Position numbers and translations under genes: made by a program
Assembly: GCA_016713225.1 (NCBI GenBank)
Contig: JADJPO010000004.1
Location: 124,001-188,000 of the forward strand
Reading direction: 5' to 3'
DNA from: Kineosporiaceae bacterium
GTDB lineage: Bacteria > Actinomycetota > Actinomycetes > Actinomycetales > Kineosporiaceae
DNA length: 64,000 nucleotides
In this document: piece after piece, positions 1 to 10,115 of the stretch
How positions within the stretch are numbered: position 1 is the first letter of the stretch
How the letters are laid out: each line of letters opens with the position of its first letter
The notes under the pieces: model-generated
The model's input: the letters and a program-made list of their open reading frames with translations, nothing else
What the model was told of the DNA's origin: nothing
Database searches by the model: none

Positions 1-492
1 ACCCTTCTCGCGGCGGCACGCGACGTGCCCGACCCGGAGATCCCGGTGATCACCCTGGGCGACCTGGGCGTGATCCGCGATCTGCGGGTGGACGATGCGG
101 GCACGGTCCACGTCGAGGTGACCCCCACCTACGTGGGCTGCCCCGCCACCGCGGTGATCGCCCAGGACGTCGCGACCGCGGTACGCGCGGCCGGGGCGTC
201 TCGCGTCGAGGTGCACACGGTGCTCGCCCCCGCCTGGACCACCGACTGGATCAGCGAGGAAGGCCGGACCAAGCTGCGCGAGTACGGCATCGCGCCGCCC
301 GGCCCCGTCGTTCCCCCGGCCTCGACCCGGCCCACCCGGGAGGGCGCGGTGCCGCTGCCTGTGCTGGTCCGCTGCCCGCGCTGCGGTTCCGCCAACACCC
401 GCGAGGTGACGCGATTCGGCTCCACCCCGTGCAAGGCCCTGATGACCTGCCAGTCCTGTGCCGAACCCTTCGACTCCTTCAAGGCGATCTGA
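1..492 (+). CDS. paaD: Phenylacetyl-CoA 1,2-epoxidase subunit PaaD (5' end outside window)
   Basis: PaaD is a small accessory/maturation subunit of the ring-1,2-phenylacetyl-CoA epoxidase, the oxygen-dependent step of aerobic phenylacetate breakdown. The frame is open from base 1; the GTG at 25 lies inside the conserved segment VPDPEIPVITLGDLGVIRDL, so the true start is upstream of the window. The first ~90 residues are a DUF59/MIP18-like domain with the conserved cysteine in YVGCPATAV. The C-terminus is a zinc-ribbon with paired CPRC and CQSC motifs, as in full-length PaaD. Its TGA overlaps the ATG of paaE by one base (TGATG), so translation of the two is coupled. paaA, paaB and paaC would be expected just upstream. 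Confidence 0.93.
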   Translation, partial: TLLAAARDVPDPEIPVITLGDLGVIRDLRVDDAGTVHVEVTPTYVGCPATAVIAQDVATAVRAAGASRVEVHTVLAPAWTTDWISEEGRTKLREYGIAPPGPVVPPASTRPTREGAVPLPVLVRCPRCGSANTREVTRFGSTPCKALMTCQSCAEPFDSFKAI

Positions 493-1649
493 TGGCTGAC
501 ACCACTGCATCCGCTGCGGCGCAACCGACCCCGACCGGCACGCCGCGCCGGCACTCCGTCTTCCACTCCTTGCGGGTGGCCTCCATCGAGCGACTCACCG
601 ACGACGCCATATCGATCACCTTCGACGTCCCGGCCGACCTGCGCGAGGCGTTCCGCTTCCGTCCCGGGCAGCACCTGTCGGTGCGCGCCGAGGCGGTGGG
701 TGACGACATCCGGCGCAACTACTCGATCTGCTCGGCGCCGAGCACTGGAACCCTGCGCATCGGCGTGAAACGCCTTCCCGGCGGGGCGTTCTCGGGGTAC
801 GCGACCCGCAAGCTGCTACCCGGCGATGTGCTGGACGTGATGACCCCCACCGGCAGCTTCGTGGTCGACCCCGACCCGGCCCGCCGGCGTCACTACGGGG
901 CACTGGCCGCCGGTTCGGGGATCACCCCGATCCTGTCCATCCTGACCAGCGCGCTCGAGGTGGAGCCCGAGAGCGCCGCCACCCTGATCTACCTGAACAA
1001 GAGCACGCTCAACATCATGTTCCTGGAGGAGCTCGAGGACCTGAAGAACCGGTTCCCGGACCGGTTCAACCTGATCCACGTGCTCGACGAGGAGCAGACC
1101 GACGTCGACCTGTTGTCCGGCCGGCTCGACGAGGACCGGCTGCGCCGGATCATGACCCACCTCGTGCTCGTCGAGGAGATCGACGCCTGGTACCTGTGCG
1201 GGCCGTTGCCCCTGACCGACCTGACCCGCCAGGTGCTGCTGGACTCCGGCGTCCCCGAGGAGGCCGTGCACCGCGAGCTGTTCCACGTCGGCCCACCGGT
1301 CGACCGCGCGGCGATCGCGGCGTCCGGGCCGGGCGGAATGGGCGGCGCGACGGAGGCGGACGCGTCCACGGGGTCGCAGGTCACCGTGATCCTGGACGGG
1401 CGTTCGCAGAGCTTCCTGCTGCCCACCGAGGGCGCCTCGGTGCTGGACGCCACCCTGCGCTACCGGCGGGATGCCCCGTACGCGTGCAAGAACGCGGTGT
1501 GCGGCACCTGCCGCGCCAAGGTCGTCCAGGGCCAGGTGCGGATGGACTCCAACTTCGCCCTGGAGCCCAACGAGGTGGCCGCAGGGTTCGTGCTCACCTG
1601 CCAGGCCCACCCGGTCACCGACCAGGTGACCATCGATTTCGACCAGTGA
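492..1649 (+). CDS. paaE: Phenylacetyl-CoA epoxidase reductase subunit PaaE
   Basis: 385-aa flavin and iron-sulfur reductase that passes electrons from NADPH to the PaaA di-iron centre. An N-terminal ferredoxin-reductase FAD domain carries RNYSICS, followed by a nucleotide-binding domain with GSGITPILSIL, and a C-terminal plant-type [2Fe-2S] domain with the ligands CKNAVCGTC and a later CQAHP. The ATG at 492 is chosen because it overlaps the paaD stop and starts MADTTASAA just before the conserved domain; an in-frame start at 429 would run through paaD. Length and domain order are normal for PaaE. A short linker rich in Gly/Ala separates the reductase and ferredoxin parts. Confidence 0.95.
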   Translation: MADTTASAAAQPTPTGTPRRHSVFHSLRVASIERLTDDAISITFDVPADLREAFRFRPGQHLSVRAEAVGDDIRRNYSICSAPSTGTLRIGVKRLPGGAFSGYATRKLLPGDVLDVMTPTGSFVVDPDPARRRHYGALAAGSGITPILSILTSALEVEPESAATLIYLNKSTLNIMFLEELEDLKNRFPDRFNLIHVLDEEQTDVDLLSGRLDEDRLRRIMTHLVLVEEIDAWYLCGPLPLTDLTRQVLLDSGVPEEAVHRELFHVGPPVDRAAIAASGPGGMGGATEADASTGSQVTVILDGRSQSFLLPTEGASVLDATLRYRRDAPYACKNAVCGTCRAKVVQGQVRMDSNFALEPNEVAAGFVLTCQAHPVTDQVTIDFDQ

Positions 1650-1656
1650 TCTCGAC

Positions 1657-1694
1657 CGGCTCGATCCACCCGATTCACGGCTCGATCCACCCGA
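1657..1694. repeat. 17-nt direct repeat between paaE and the crotonase gene
   Basis: CGGCTCGATCCACCCGA occurs at 1657-1673 and again at 1678-1694 (period 21). It fills most of the 62-nt gap between paaE and the next gene, and the second copy is followed by the AAGGA ribosome-binding site. No function is evident; it may be a local duplication. Confidence 0.7.
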
Positions 1695-1711
1695 CTTAAG
1701 GACACACGCAG

Positions 1712-3067
1712 ATGGCCCTCGTACGCACCTCGCGTCGCGGTTCGGCACTCTTGATCGGTTTGCACCGACCGGACAAGCACAATGCCCTGGACGAAGTCAT
1801 GGTCGCCGAGATCGACCGGGCGCTCACCGAGGCATCCCGGGAACCGTGCGTGGTGATCGTGCACTCCACCACGCCGGGCATCTTCGCCGCCGGAGCGGAC
1901 ATCGCCGAGCTGATCGAGCGGGACGCCGACGCCGCTCTGCGCGCGATCAACGCCGGCCTGTTCGACCGGCTGGAGGCCCACCGCTGGCCCACCATCGCCC
2001 TGGTGGACGGCCCTGCCCTGGGCGGCGGCTGCGAGCTGGCGCTGGCCTGCGACCTGCGCCTGGTCAGCACCCGTGCCCGGTTCGGCCAGCCCGAGCTCGG
2101 GCTGGGCATCCTGGCCGGGGCCGGCGGCAACTGGCGGCTGGCCCAGGCGGCCGGGCTGCCGGTGGCCCGGCGCATGCTCTACACCGGGCAGGTGCTGCAG
2201 GCCGCCGAGGCGGTCGAGGCGGGCCTGGCCGACGCGGTGCACCCGCCCGAGGACCTGATGGACGCCGGGCTGGCCATGGCCGAGACCGTGGCCGCCCGCT
2301 CGTGGCGGGCACTGGAACTGACCAAGCTGGCCCTGCGGATGCATCGTCCCGCGACCACCGGCTTCGACCTGGCCGCCCAGGCCCTGCTGTTCGAGAGCCA
2401 GGACAAACGGGACCGGATGGGCCGCTTCCTGACCCAGCGTGCCGAGCGTTCCGCCGCTCCCACGCCGGCCGAGGCCTCGGCCACGGCGGCGCGGAGCACC
2501 GCGGCACCCGCCGGCGGTGCCCCGTCGAACGGGACGGCCAAGGCACCCGTGCCCCCGTTCCACCTGCGCCAGCTCACCATCGAGGACGGCCTGGACCTGG
2601 CCGCCTCACCCCAGCCGGGGGCCTGGCAGGTGTACGACGCCATGCAGCCCTTCCCCGCCGACGAGGGGTACCGGGCGGTGGTCGACAGCGAGGGCAGCCT
2701 GCTCGGCTACTGCTGCCTCGGCGAGGCGGCCCGGGTGCCGGGGGCCGGCGGCACCCCGGTCGTCCTCGACGTGGCGATCGGCATCCGGCCGCAGCTGTCC
2801 GGCAAGGGCTGGGGCGCCGCGCTGGGGCGCGCCGCCATCGAGTACGCCCGCAGCGTCGCGGCCGATCGGCGGCTGCGCACGACCGTGCCCGAGTGGAACA
2901 CGGTCGGGTTGCGGGTGGCCGAGCAGTCCGGTTTCACCCCGGTCACCACGGTCACCCACGACCGCAAGCGGTACGTCGTCCTGGAGTCCTCCGGGGCGCA
3001 GGAGCCCGTGGCCCAGCACCCCTCCACCGAGCAGTCCCCCCGATCCGCGGCGCCACGTCCCGCGTGA
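1712..3067 (+). CDS. Enoyl-CoA hydratase/isomerase fused to a GNAT acetyltransferase domain
   Basis: 451 aa. Residues 1-245 are a crotonase-fold enzyme: oxyanion-hole segment FAAGADIAEL, then GGGCELALACD with Glu108 and FGQPELGLG with Glu128, the two glutamates that activate water in true hydratases. Given its place between paaE and paaN it probably acts as the PaaF-type 2,3-dehydroadipyl-CoA hydratase or a related step. Residues ~246-282 are a low-complexity Ala/Pro linker. Residues ~283-430 look like a GNAT domain: strand LDVAIGIRP, acetyl-CoA loop QLSGKGWGAALG, then WNTVGLRVAEQSGF. Most crotonases end near residue 260, so the second domain is an addition; its substrate is unknown. Start ATG 1712 follows AAGGA. 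No frameshift separates the halves. Confidence 0.85.
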   Translation: MALVRTSRRGSALLIGLHRPDKHNALDEVMVAEIDRALTEASREPCVVIVHSTTPGIFAAGADIAELIERDADAALRAINAGLFDRLEAHRWPTIALVDGPALGGGCELALACDLRLVSTRARFGQPELGLGILAGAGGNWRLAQAAGLPVARRMLYTGQVLQAAEAVEAGLADAVHPPEDLMDAGLAMAETVAARSWRALELTKLALRMHRPATTGFDLAAQALLFESQDKRDRMGRFLTQRAERSAAPTPAEASATAARSTAAPAGGAPSNGTAKAPVPPFHLRQLTIEDGLDLAASPQPGAWQVYDAMQPFPADEGYRAVVDSEGSLLGYCCLGEAARVPGAGGTPVVLDVAIGIRPQLSGKGWGAALGRAAIEYARSVAADRRLRTTVPEWNTVGLRVAEQSGFTPVTTVTHDRKRYVVLESSGAQEPVAQHPSTEQSPRSAAPRPA

Positions 3068-3120
3068 TCTCCGCCCCGCCCGTCCAGGCCGTTTCGAGCG
3101 CACTTTTCCCGAGGAGCGTC

Positions 3121-4800
3121 ATGTCCGAGTCCCCCGACTTCTTCGCCCGCCACCGCGAGCTGCTGGAACGTGCTGTGCGTGCCACGACGGAGCGCGCCAG
3201 CTGGTCGCCCTACCCCGAGATGCCCAACGACCCTTCCTACGGCGAGAACGGCATGGCCGCCGGCGCCGAGGCCTTCGAGGCGCAGCTGGGCAAGCCGTTC
3301 GAGCTGGGCCAGCCAGGCGAGCTCGTGGCCGCCGGCGAGGTCTCGCCGTACGGGCTCGAGCTGGCCATCAGCTACCCCTACCTCGCCCCGGACGAGGCGG
3401 TCGCCACCGCCAAGACCGCGGGCCGGGCCTGGCGCCGGGCCTCGGCGGACACCCGGGCCGGGGTGGCGGCCGAGATCCTGGCCCGGCTCAACGCGGCCAG
3501 CTTCGAGATCGCCCAGGCGGTGCAGCACACCACCGGGCAGGCCTTCGCCATGGCCTTCCAGGCGGGGGGTCCACACGCGCAGGACCGCGGCCTGGAGGCC
3601 GTCGCCTACGCCTGGGCCGAGCAGAAGCACCACCCGGCCTCGGCGATCTGGAGCAAGCCGCAACGCAAGGGTGACCCGATCACCATGGAGAAGACGTTCA
3701 CCCCGGTGGGGCGCGGCGTCGCCCTGGTGATCGCCTGCGTGACCTTCCCGACCTGGAACAGCTACCCGGGCCTGTTCGCCAGCCTGGTCACCGGAAACCC
3801 GGTGCTGGTCAAGCCGCACCCGAGGGCGATCCTGCCGCTGGCGGTCACCGTGCGGATCGCCCGCGAGGTGTTGGCCGAGGCGGGCTTCGACCCGAACGTG
3901 GCGCTGCTGGTGCCCGAGAAGCCGGGCAGCCCGAACGCCGGCGACCTGGCCCGCCACCCCGACGTGAGGATCATCGACTACACCGGGTCGACGTCCTTCG
4001 GTGACTGGCTGGAGCAGAACGCCCGTCAGGCCGTGGTCTACGCCGAGAAGGCGGGCCTGAACACCGTCGTGCTCGACTCCACCGACAACTACAAGGGCCT
4101 GCTGGCCAACCTGGCCTTCTCGCTGTCGCTGTACAGCGGGCAGATGTGCACCACGCCGCAGAACCTGCTCATCGCCCGTACCGGCATGAGCACCGACCAG
4201 GGGGTCAAGACCCCCGGGCAGTTCGCGCAGGACCTGTCCGCAGCCCTGGACGGCCTGCTCGGTGACCCCAAGCGGGCCGCCGGAATCCTCGGTGCCATCA
4301 CCAGCACCGCCGTGACCGAGCGGCTGGAGCAGGCCGCCGCCACCGGCTCGGTGGTGCACCCGTCGTCCGCGGTCGAGAACCCGCAGCACCCCGAGGCCGT
4401 GGTGCGCACGCCGCTGGTGGTGGCGCTCGCGTCGACCGGCGAGGAGGTCTACACCCGGGAGTGGTTCGGACCGATCTCATTCGTGATCGAGACCGAGTCC
4501 ACCAAGGAGAGCCTCGAGCTGCTGCGCCGCACCGTCGGCGATCACGGGGCGCTCACCGCCATGGTGCACTCGACCGACCCCGAGGTTCTCGAGGCCGCCC
4601 GGGACGCCGCGCTGGACGTCGGCGTCCACCTGTCGGAGAACCTGACCACCCCGGCGGTGTTCGTCAACCAGACCACGGCGTTCAGCGACTTCCACGGCAG
4701 CCCGGCCAGCCCGGCAGCGACCGCGGCGCTGTCCGACCCGGCCTATGTGACCGGCAGGTTCACGACGTTGCAGAGCCGCCGCCACGTGGCCCCGGTCTGA
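3121..4800 (+). CDS. paaN: Phenylacetic acid degradation protein PaaN (aldehyde dehydrogenase type)
   Basis: 559-aa ALDH-superfamily protein of the PaaN type, expected to oxidise the ring-opened semialdehyde of the phenylacetate pathway with NAD(P)+. The nucleophile-like Cys343 lies in SGQMCTTPQN and the base-like Glu309 in AEKAGLNTVVL, which replaces the usual ELGG. A long N-terminal extension (~130 residues with SYPYLAPDEAVATA) precedes the catalytic core. Unlike E. coli PaaZ there is no C-terminal MaoC hydratase domain, so ring cleavage of the oxepin-CoA must be done by another protein. ATG 3121 is chosen because it starts MSESPDFFARHRELL after GAGGAG; the open frame upstream belongs to the antiparallel reading of the previous gene. 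Confidence 0.92.
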   Translation: MSESPDFFARHRELLERAVRATTERASWSPYPEMPNDPSYGENGMAAGAEAFEAQLGKPFELGQPGELVAAGEVSPYGLELAISYPYLAPDEAVATAKTAGRAWRRASADTRAGVAAEILARLNAASFEIAQAVQHTTGQAFAMAFQAGGPHAQDRGLEAVAYAWAEQKHHPASAIWSKPQRKGDPITMEKTFTPVGRGVALVIACVTFPTWNSYPGLFASLVTGNPVLVKPHPRAILPLAVTVRIAREVLAEAGFDPNVALLVPEKPGSPNAGDLARHPDVRIIDYTGSTSFGDWLEQNARQAVVYAEKAGLNTVVLDSTDNYKGLLANLAFSLSLYSGQMCTTPQNLLIARTGMSTDQGVKTPGQFAQDLSAALDGLLGDPKRAAGILGAITSTAVTERLEQAAATGSVVHPSSAVENPQHPEAVVRTPLVVALASTGEEVYTREWFGPISFVIETESTKESLELLRRTVGDHGALTAMVHSTDPEVLEAARDAALDVGVHLSENLTTPAVFVNQTTAFSDFHGSPASPAATAALSDPAYVTGRFTTLQSRRHVAPV

Positions 4801-4819
4801 TCGGTGGGTGGTACCGGCC

Positions 4820-5428
4820 TCAGCAGCGCAGCCCGTCGAAGCTGACGGCGACGATGATGTCGGCCAGTTCCTGCGGGTTGTCGCCGCGCCGGGGCCGGTA
4901 CCACTCGACCACCGAGTTCACCATGCCGAACAACAGGCGCGCGGTGATCGCCGGCACCACGTCGGCGCGCAGGTGACCCTCGTCGCGGGCCTGCTCGACC
5001 ATCTCGGTGACCAAGGCGTCGAACTCGCGCCGCCGGGCCAATGCCTTGCGCTCGATCTTGGTGTTGCCGCGCACCCGAAGGAGCAGCGTCACGAACGGCA
5101 ACTCGTCGATCAGCAGCAGGACACTGTTGTGCACCAACAGTTCCAGCCGGTGCAGCGCCGTCCCCTCGGCCGCCTTGACCTCCTCCAGGACGGCGAACAA
5201 GCCGTCGAGAGCTCGGTTCACGCCGAGCCGCAGCAGTTCCTCCTTGCCGACCACGTGGTGATAGATGGCCGACTTGGTGATGCCGAGCTCGCGGGACAGG
5301 TCCTCCATGCTGGTGCCGTCGTAGCCGCGTTCGTTGAACACCCGGACGGCGCCGCTGAGCACCGACTCGAGGTGGTGCCCGGGGCGGCCCCGGCGGGCCT
5401 GCGCTGGTGGCGAGGTTCTGGCTGCCAT
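4820..5428 (-). CDS. paaR: TetR-family repressor, probable PaaR
   Basis: 202-aa regulator. Residues ~16-65 form the TetR helix-turn-helix (GTSMEDLSRELGITKSAIYH). The rest is a helical ligand-binding domain containing FGMVNSVVEWYRPRRG. Placed last in the minus-strand set paaG-like, paaI, paaR and facing paaN, it matches the PaaR repressors that respond to phenylacetyl-CoA in actinobacteria and Thermus. A candidate operator lies upstream of the first gene of this set (6742-6751). The stop is 20 nt from that of paaN, so the two units converge. Assignment to PaaR rests on family and context, not on ligand-contact residues. Confidence 0.85.
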   Translation of the reverse strand: MAARTSPPAQARRGRPGHHLESVLSGAVRVFNERGYDGTSMEDLSRELGITKSAIYHHVVGKEELLRLGVNRALDGLFAVLEEVKAAEGTALHRLELLVHNSVLLLIDELPFVTLLLRVRGNTKIERKALARRREFDALVTEMVEQARDEGHLRADVVPAITARLLFGMVNSVVEWYRPRRGDNPQELADIIVAVSFDGLRC

Positions 5429-5449
5429 GGCCGGAGTATTCCCTACCGA

Positions 5450-5857
5450 TCAGCGTTCGATCGTGCGGCTGCGTCCGCGGAACTCGAGCACGACGTCCTG
5501 CGGTGCGTCGTTGCGGTACACCGTGACGTCATAAATCCCGTTCCGCCCGTAGCGCACACGCTCGGTCGCGACCGCTGTCAGCTGGTCACCGACGTGGGCT
5601 GGTGTGATGAACGACACCTCGGCGCCCGAGGCGACGGTGACCGGGCCGTAGCTGTTGCAGGCAGCCGCGAAAGCGGTGTCGGCGAAGGCGAACAGGTACC
5701 CGCCGTGGGCGAGATAGTGCCCGTTCACCATCTCCCCGGTGACCGTCATCGTGAGCGTCGCCGAGCCACCGGCGGCACGCTGCAACTGGATCCCGAGGAC
5801 CTGCGCCGCGATGTCGTCCTCGAGCATCCGGTGCGCGGCGTTCCGCTCGCCGTCCAT
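5450..5857 (-). CDS. paaI: Hydroxyphenylacetyl-CoA thioesterase PaaI
   Basis: 135-aa single hot-dog-fold thioesterase. GEMVNGHYLAHGGYLFAFAD contains the conserved HGG helix and the acidic residue used by PaaI to hydrolyse dead-end (hydroxy)phenylacetyl-CoA and release trapped CoA. Length is typical for the family. ATG at 5857 follows GGGAG. It sits 55 nt after the paaG-like gene and 21 nt before the TetR gene on the same strand, so all three are probably cotranscribed. Confidence 0.92.
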   Translation of the reverse strand: MDGERNAAHRMLEDDIAAQVLGIQLQRAAGGSATLTMTVTGEMVNGHYLAHGGYLFAFADTAFAAACNSYGPVTVASGAEVSFITPAHVGDQLTAVATERVRYGRNGIYDVTVYRNDAPQDVVLEFRGRSRTIER

Positions 5858-5912
5858 GTCTCATACTCCCTATCGTGGGTGGGCACGTCCGGGCACATCG
5901 GGCTCGACCGGG

Positions 5913-6734
5913 CTAGCGCGCGGTGAACACCGGCTTCTGTTTGGCGAGGAAGGCCGCCACCGCGCCCTGATGGTCGGTGGTGGCACCGAGTCGCAGTTGC
6001 CCGGTTCCCTCGGTCGCGAGCACCCTGGCGAGGTCGGCTCCCCAGCCCTCGCGCATCGCCCGTTTCGCCTCGGCGTAGGCCAGAGTGGGCCCGGCAGCCA
6101 GCCGGGCGGCCAGTCGCTGGGCGCTCGCTGCGAGCTCGGCGACCGGGACCACGCGCCCCACCACCCCCCAGGCGAGCGCCTGCTCGGCGGTGAAGGGCTC
6201 GGCCAGCAGCACCAGCTCGCTGGCCCGGGCGGCGCCGACGGCGCGGGCGAGCGAGGCGGACAGCCCGGAATCACAGGTCAGGCCGATGGCCGTGAAGGCG
6301 GTGCCGAACCGGGCGGTGTCGGCGGCGATCCGCACATCGCAGGCCAGCGCGAACCCGAGGCCGGCGCCGACGCAGCTGCCGTTGATCGCTGCCACCACAG
6401 GCTGCGGCATGGTGACCAGGGCGGTCACGATCGGGTTGTAGTGCTCGGTCACCGTGGCGAAGGCCGCCTGCGGGCCACCCGAGCGCAGCGCGGCGGCGTG
6501 CTCGGCCAGGTCCTGCCCGACACAGAAGGCACTGCCCGACCCGGTGAGCACCACCGCGCGGACCCCAGGATCGCCCGAGACCTCGAGCAGCGCATCGCGC
6601 AGCGCGCTCTTCAGCTCGGTCGTGAGCGCGTTGGCGCGCTCGGGCAGGTTCAGCGTGAGGGTGGCGACCGCGTCGTCGTCGGTACGGAGCAGGGGCACAC
6701 GGTCCTCCCGGGGGACGGCGATGAGCCCGGTCAC
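5913..6734 (-). CDS. paaG: PaaG-like 2-(1,2-epoxy-1,2-dihydrophenyl)acetyl-CoA isomerase
   Basis: 273-aa crotonase-superfamily protein. The oxyanion-hole segment is FCVGQDLAEH and the second conserved loop reads GSCVGAGLGFALACDVRIA. The usual hydratase glutamates are absent: the first is replaced in GAGLGFAL, and the second loop reads TARFGTAFTAIGLTCDSG, with an Asp in the CDSG position characteristic of PaaG isomerases. It would convert the ring epoxide to oxepin-CoA, complementing the epoxidase. The start used is GTG at 6734, preceded by AGGA; it lies only 7 nt from a palindrome that could be a PaaR operator. First gene of the minus-strand paa unit. Confidence 0.87.
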   Translation of the reverse strand: MTGLIAVPREDRVPLLRTDDDAVATLTLNLPERANALTTELKSALRDALLEVSGDPGVRAVVLTGSGSAFCVGQDLAEHAAALRSGGPQAAFATVTEHYNPIVTALVTMPQPVVAAINGSCVGAGLGFALACDVRIAADTARFGTAFTAIGLTCDSGLSASLARAVGAARASELVLLAEPFTAEQALAWGVVGRVVPVAELAASAQRLAARLAAGPTLAYAEAKRAMREGWGADLARVLATEGTGQLRLGATTDHQGAVAAFLAKQKPVFTAR

Positions 6735-6741
6735 ATTCCTG

Positions 6742-6751
6742 ACCGAACGGT
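6742..6751. promoter_or_regulatory. Candidate PaaR/TetR operator
   Basis: ACCGAACGGT has ACCG/CGGT arms around a 2-bp centre, directly upstream of the GTG of the paaG-like gene. Published actinobacterial PaaR motifs (C. glutamicum) contain ACCG and CGGT half-sites, which fits, but the spacing differs and this is a single weak palindrome. Confidence 0.45.
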
Positions 6752-6914
6752 TGGTTAATCATCGCGATCCGGGCGAACCGTTGTCAATGGGCGACCGCCG
6801 TCGCCGGGGGCAGCCGGCGGACATCGTCGGTACCGGCGGCCAGCCCCACGATTCGGCGCATTCAGCAGGGTACGAGCGGGTGTGGATGCGGTTGCTCGGT
6901 GCCGCTGAAGGGTC

Positions 6915-8591
<1,677 letters not shown>

Positions 8592-8663
8592 GCCCGAAAG
8601 GCTATCCGGCCGCACGCGGTGCTCTCACCACGCCGCCCGTCCCCGCAGGTGTCACGCTGAGGC

Positions 8664-10097
8664 ATGAGCGAGCACGAACACGACGTCGAGCATCCCCTCG
8701 ACGGACCGGACCGCAACGCCCGCCGGACCGAACGCGACAGCATGGGCGAGGTGTCGGTGCCGGCCGGCGCCTTGTACGGCGCGCAGACCCAGCGCGCGGT
8801 GGACAACTTCCCGATCAGCGGGTTGCGGCTCAGCCGCTCGATGATCTGGGCACTGGGCACGGTCAAGGCCGCGGCGGCGACCGCCAACCGCGAGCTCGAC
8901 GTGGTGGACCCGGCGATCACGATCGCGATCGAGAGTGCCGCCCTCGAGGTGGCGGGTGGCGCGCACGACGCGCACTTCCCGGTGGACGTGTTCCAGACCG
9001 GGTCGGGCACCTCCTCGAACATGAATGCCAACGAGGTGATCGCCCGCCTGGCCTCGGCCCGGCTCGGCGAGCCGGTGCACCCGAACGACCACGTCAACGC
9101 GAGCCAGTCGAGCAATGACGTCTTCCCGACGGCGATCCACCTGGCCGCGACCCGGCTCGTGGTCCGCGACCTGCGCCCCGCGCTGGCGCATCTGGCCGCG
9201 GTCTTCGAGGACGCCGCGGCGCGGGCCGACGATGTGGTCACCGCCGGGCGCACCCACCTGATGGACGCCACGCCGGTCACGGTGGGCCAGGAGTTCGGCG
9301 GGTACGCCGCCCAACTGCGGCGCGGCGTCGAACGGCTGGACGACGCGCTGCCCCGTCTGGCCGAGGTACCCCTGGGCGGTACCGCCGTGGGCACCGGGCT
9401 CAACGCCCCGGCCGGCTTCGCCGAGACCGCCCTCGCGATGATCACCGAACGCACCGATCTGCCGATCACCCGGGCGCGCAATGCCTTCGAGGCTCAGAGC
9501 GCCCGCGACAGCCTGGTCGAGGCCTCCGGCGTGTTGCGCACCATCGCGGTGAGCCTGACGAAGATCTGCAACGACCTGCGCTGGAAGGCCTCCGGACCCA
9601 CCGCCGGGCTCGCCGAGATCCAGCTGCCCGACCTGCAACCGGGGTCCTCGATCATGCCGGGCAAGGTGAACCCTGTCGTCCCCGAGGCCGTGCTGCAGGT
9701 CTGTGCCCGGGTGATCGGCAACGACGCCACGATCGCCTGGGCCGGGGCGAGCGGCGCGTTCGAGCTGACCGTGATGATGCCGGTGATGGCCCATGCCCTG
9801 CTGGAGTCGATGGACACTCTGACCAACGCCGTCCGACTGCTGGCCGACCGCTGCGTCAGCGGCATCACCACGGACGCCGCGCGCTGCCTGCGCTACGCCG
9901 AATCCTCCCCCGCGCTGGTCACCGCGCTGAACCCGCTGATCGGTTACGAGGCCGCCGCCCGGATCGCCCACCACGCCGTGGCCCACGGGACGACGCTGCG
10001 TGAGGCGGTGACGGAGCTGGGGTTCCTCGACCGCGGTGACCTGACGGCCGAGCAGCTGGACGCCGCGCTCGACGTCCGGACCATGACCGGGCCATGA
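8664..10097 (+). CDS. fumC: Class II fumarate hydratase
   Basis: 477-aa member of the fumarase/aspartase superfamily: reversible hydration of fumarate to malate in the TCA cycle, cytoplasmic homotetramer. The superfamily signature GSSIMPGKVNPVVPE is intact; TGSGTSSNMNANEV, HPNDHVNASQSSNDVFPTA and AGRTHLMDATPVTVGQE are typical fumarase motifs (the last holds the catalytic His). The N-terminus has about 25 extra polar residues before MGEVSVPAGALYGAQTQRAV. The stop codon lies inside a tandem 11-nt repeat (10083-10115), so the extreme C-terminus may vary between strains. Aspartate ammonia-lyase is the less likely alternative. Confidence 0.93.
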   Translation: MSEHEHDVEHPLDGPDRNARRTERDSMGEVSVPAGALYGAQTQRAVDNFPISGLRLSRSMIWALGTVKAAAATANRELDVVDPAITIAIESAALEVAGGAHDAHFPVDVFQTGSGTSSNMNANEVIARLASARLGEPVHPNDHVNASQSSNDVFPTAIHLAATRLVVRDLRPALAHLAAVFEDAAARADDVVTAGRTHLMDATPVTVGQEFGGYAAQLRRGVERLDDALPRLAEVPLGGTAVGTGLNAPAGFAETALAMITERTDLPITRARNAFEAQSARDSLVEASGVLRTIAVSLTKICNDLRWKASGPTAGLAEIQLPDLQPGSSIMPGKVNPVVPEAVLQVCARVIGNDATIAWAGASGAFELTVMMPVMAHALLESMDTLTNAVRLLADRCVSGITTDAARCLRYAESSPALVTALNPLIGYEAAARIAHHAVAHGTTLREAVTELGFLDRGDLTAEQLDAALDVRTMTGP

Positions 10098-10115
10098 CGG
10101 GGCCATGACCGGGCC
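10083..10115. repeat. Three 11-nt tandem units spanning the fumC stop
   Basis: ATGACCGGGCC at 10083 and 10105, with ATGACGGGGCC between them at 10094. The fumC TGA (10095-10097) sits in unit 2, so gain or loss of a unit by slippage would alter the last residues. Confidence 0.8.

Noticed and set aside
1846..3120. Upstream extension of the paaN frame
   Set aside because: It lies inside the crotonase-GNAT gene and encodes Arg-rich shadow sequence; ATG 3121 matches the PaaN N-terminus.
6742..6751. Could this be a LexA box?
   Set aside because: The arms are ACCG/CGGT, not CGAAC/GTTCG with an N4 centre.
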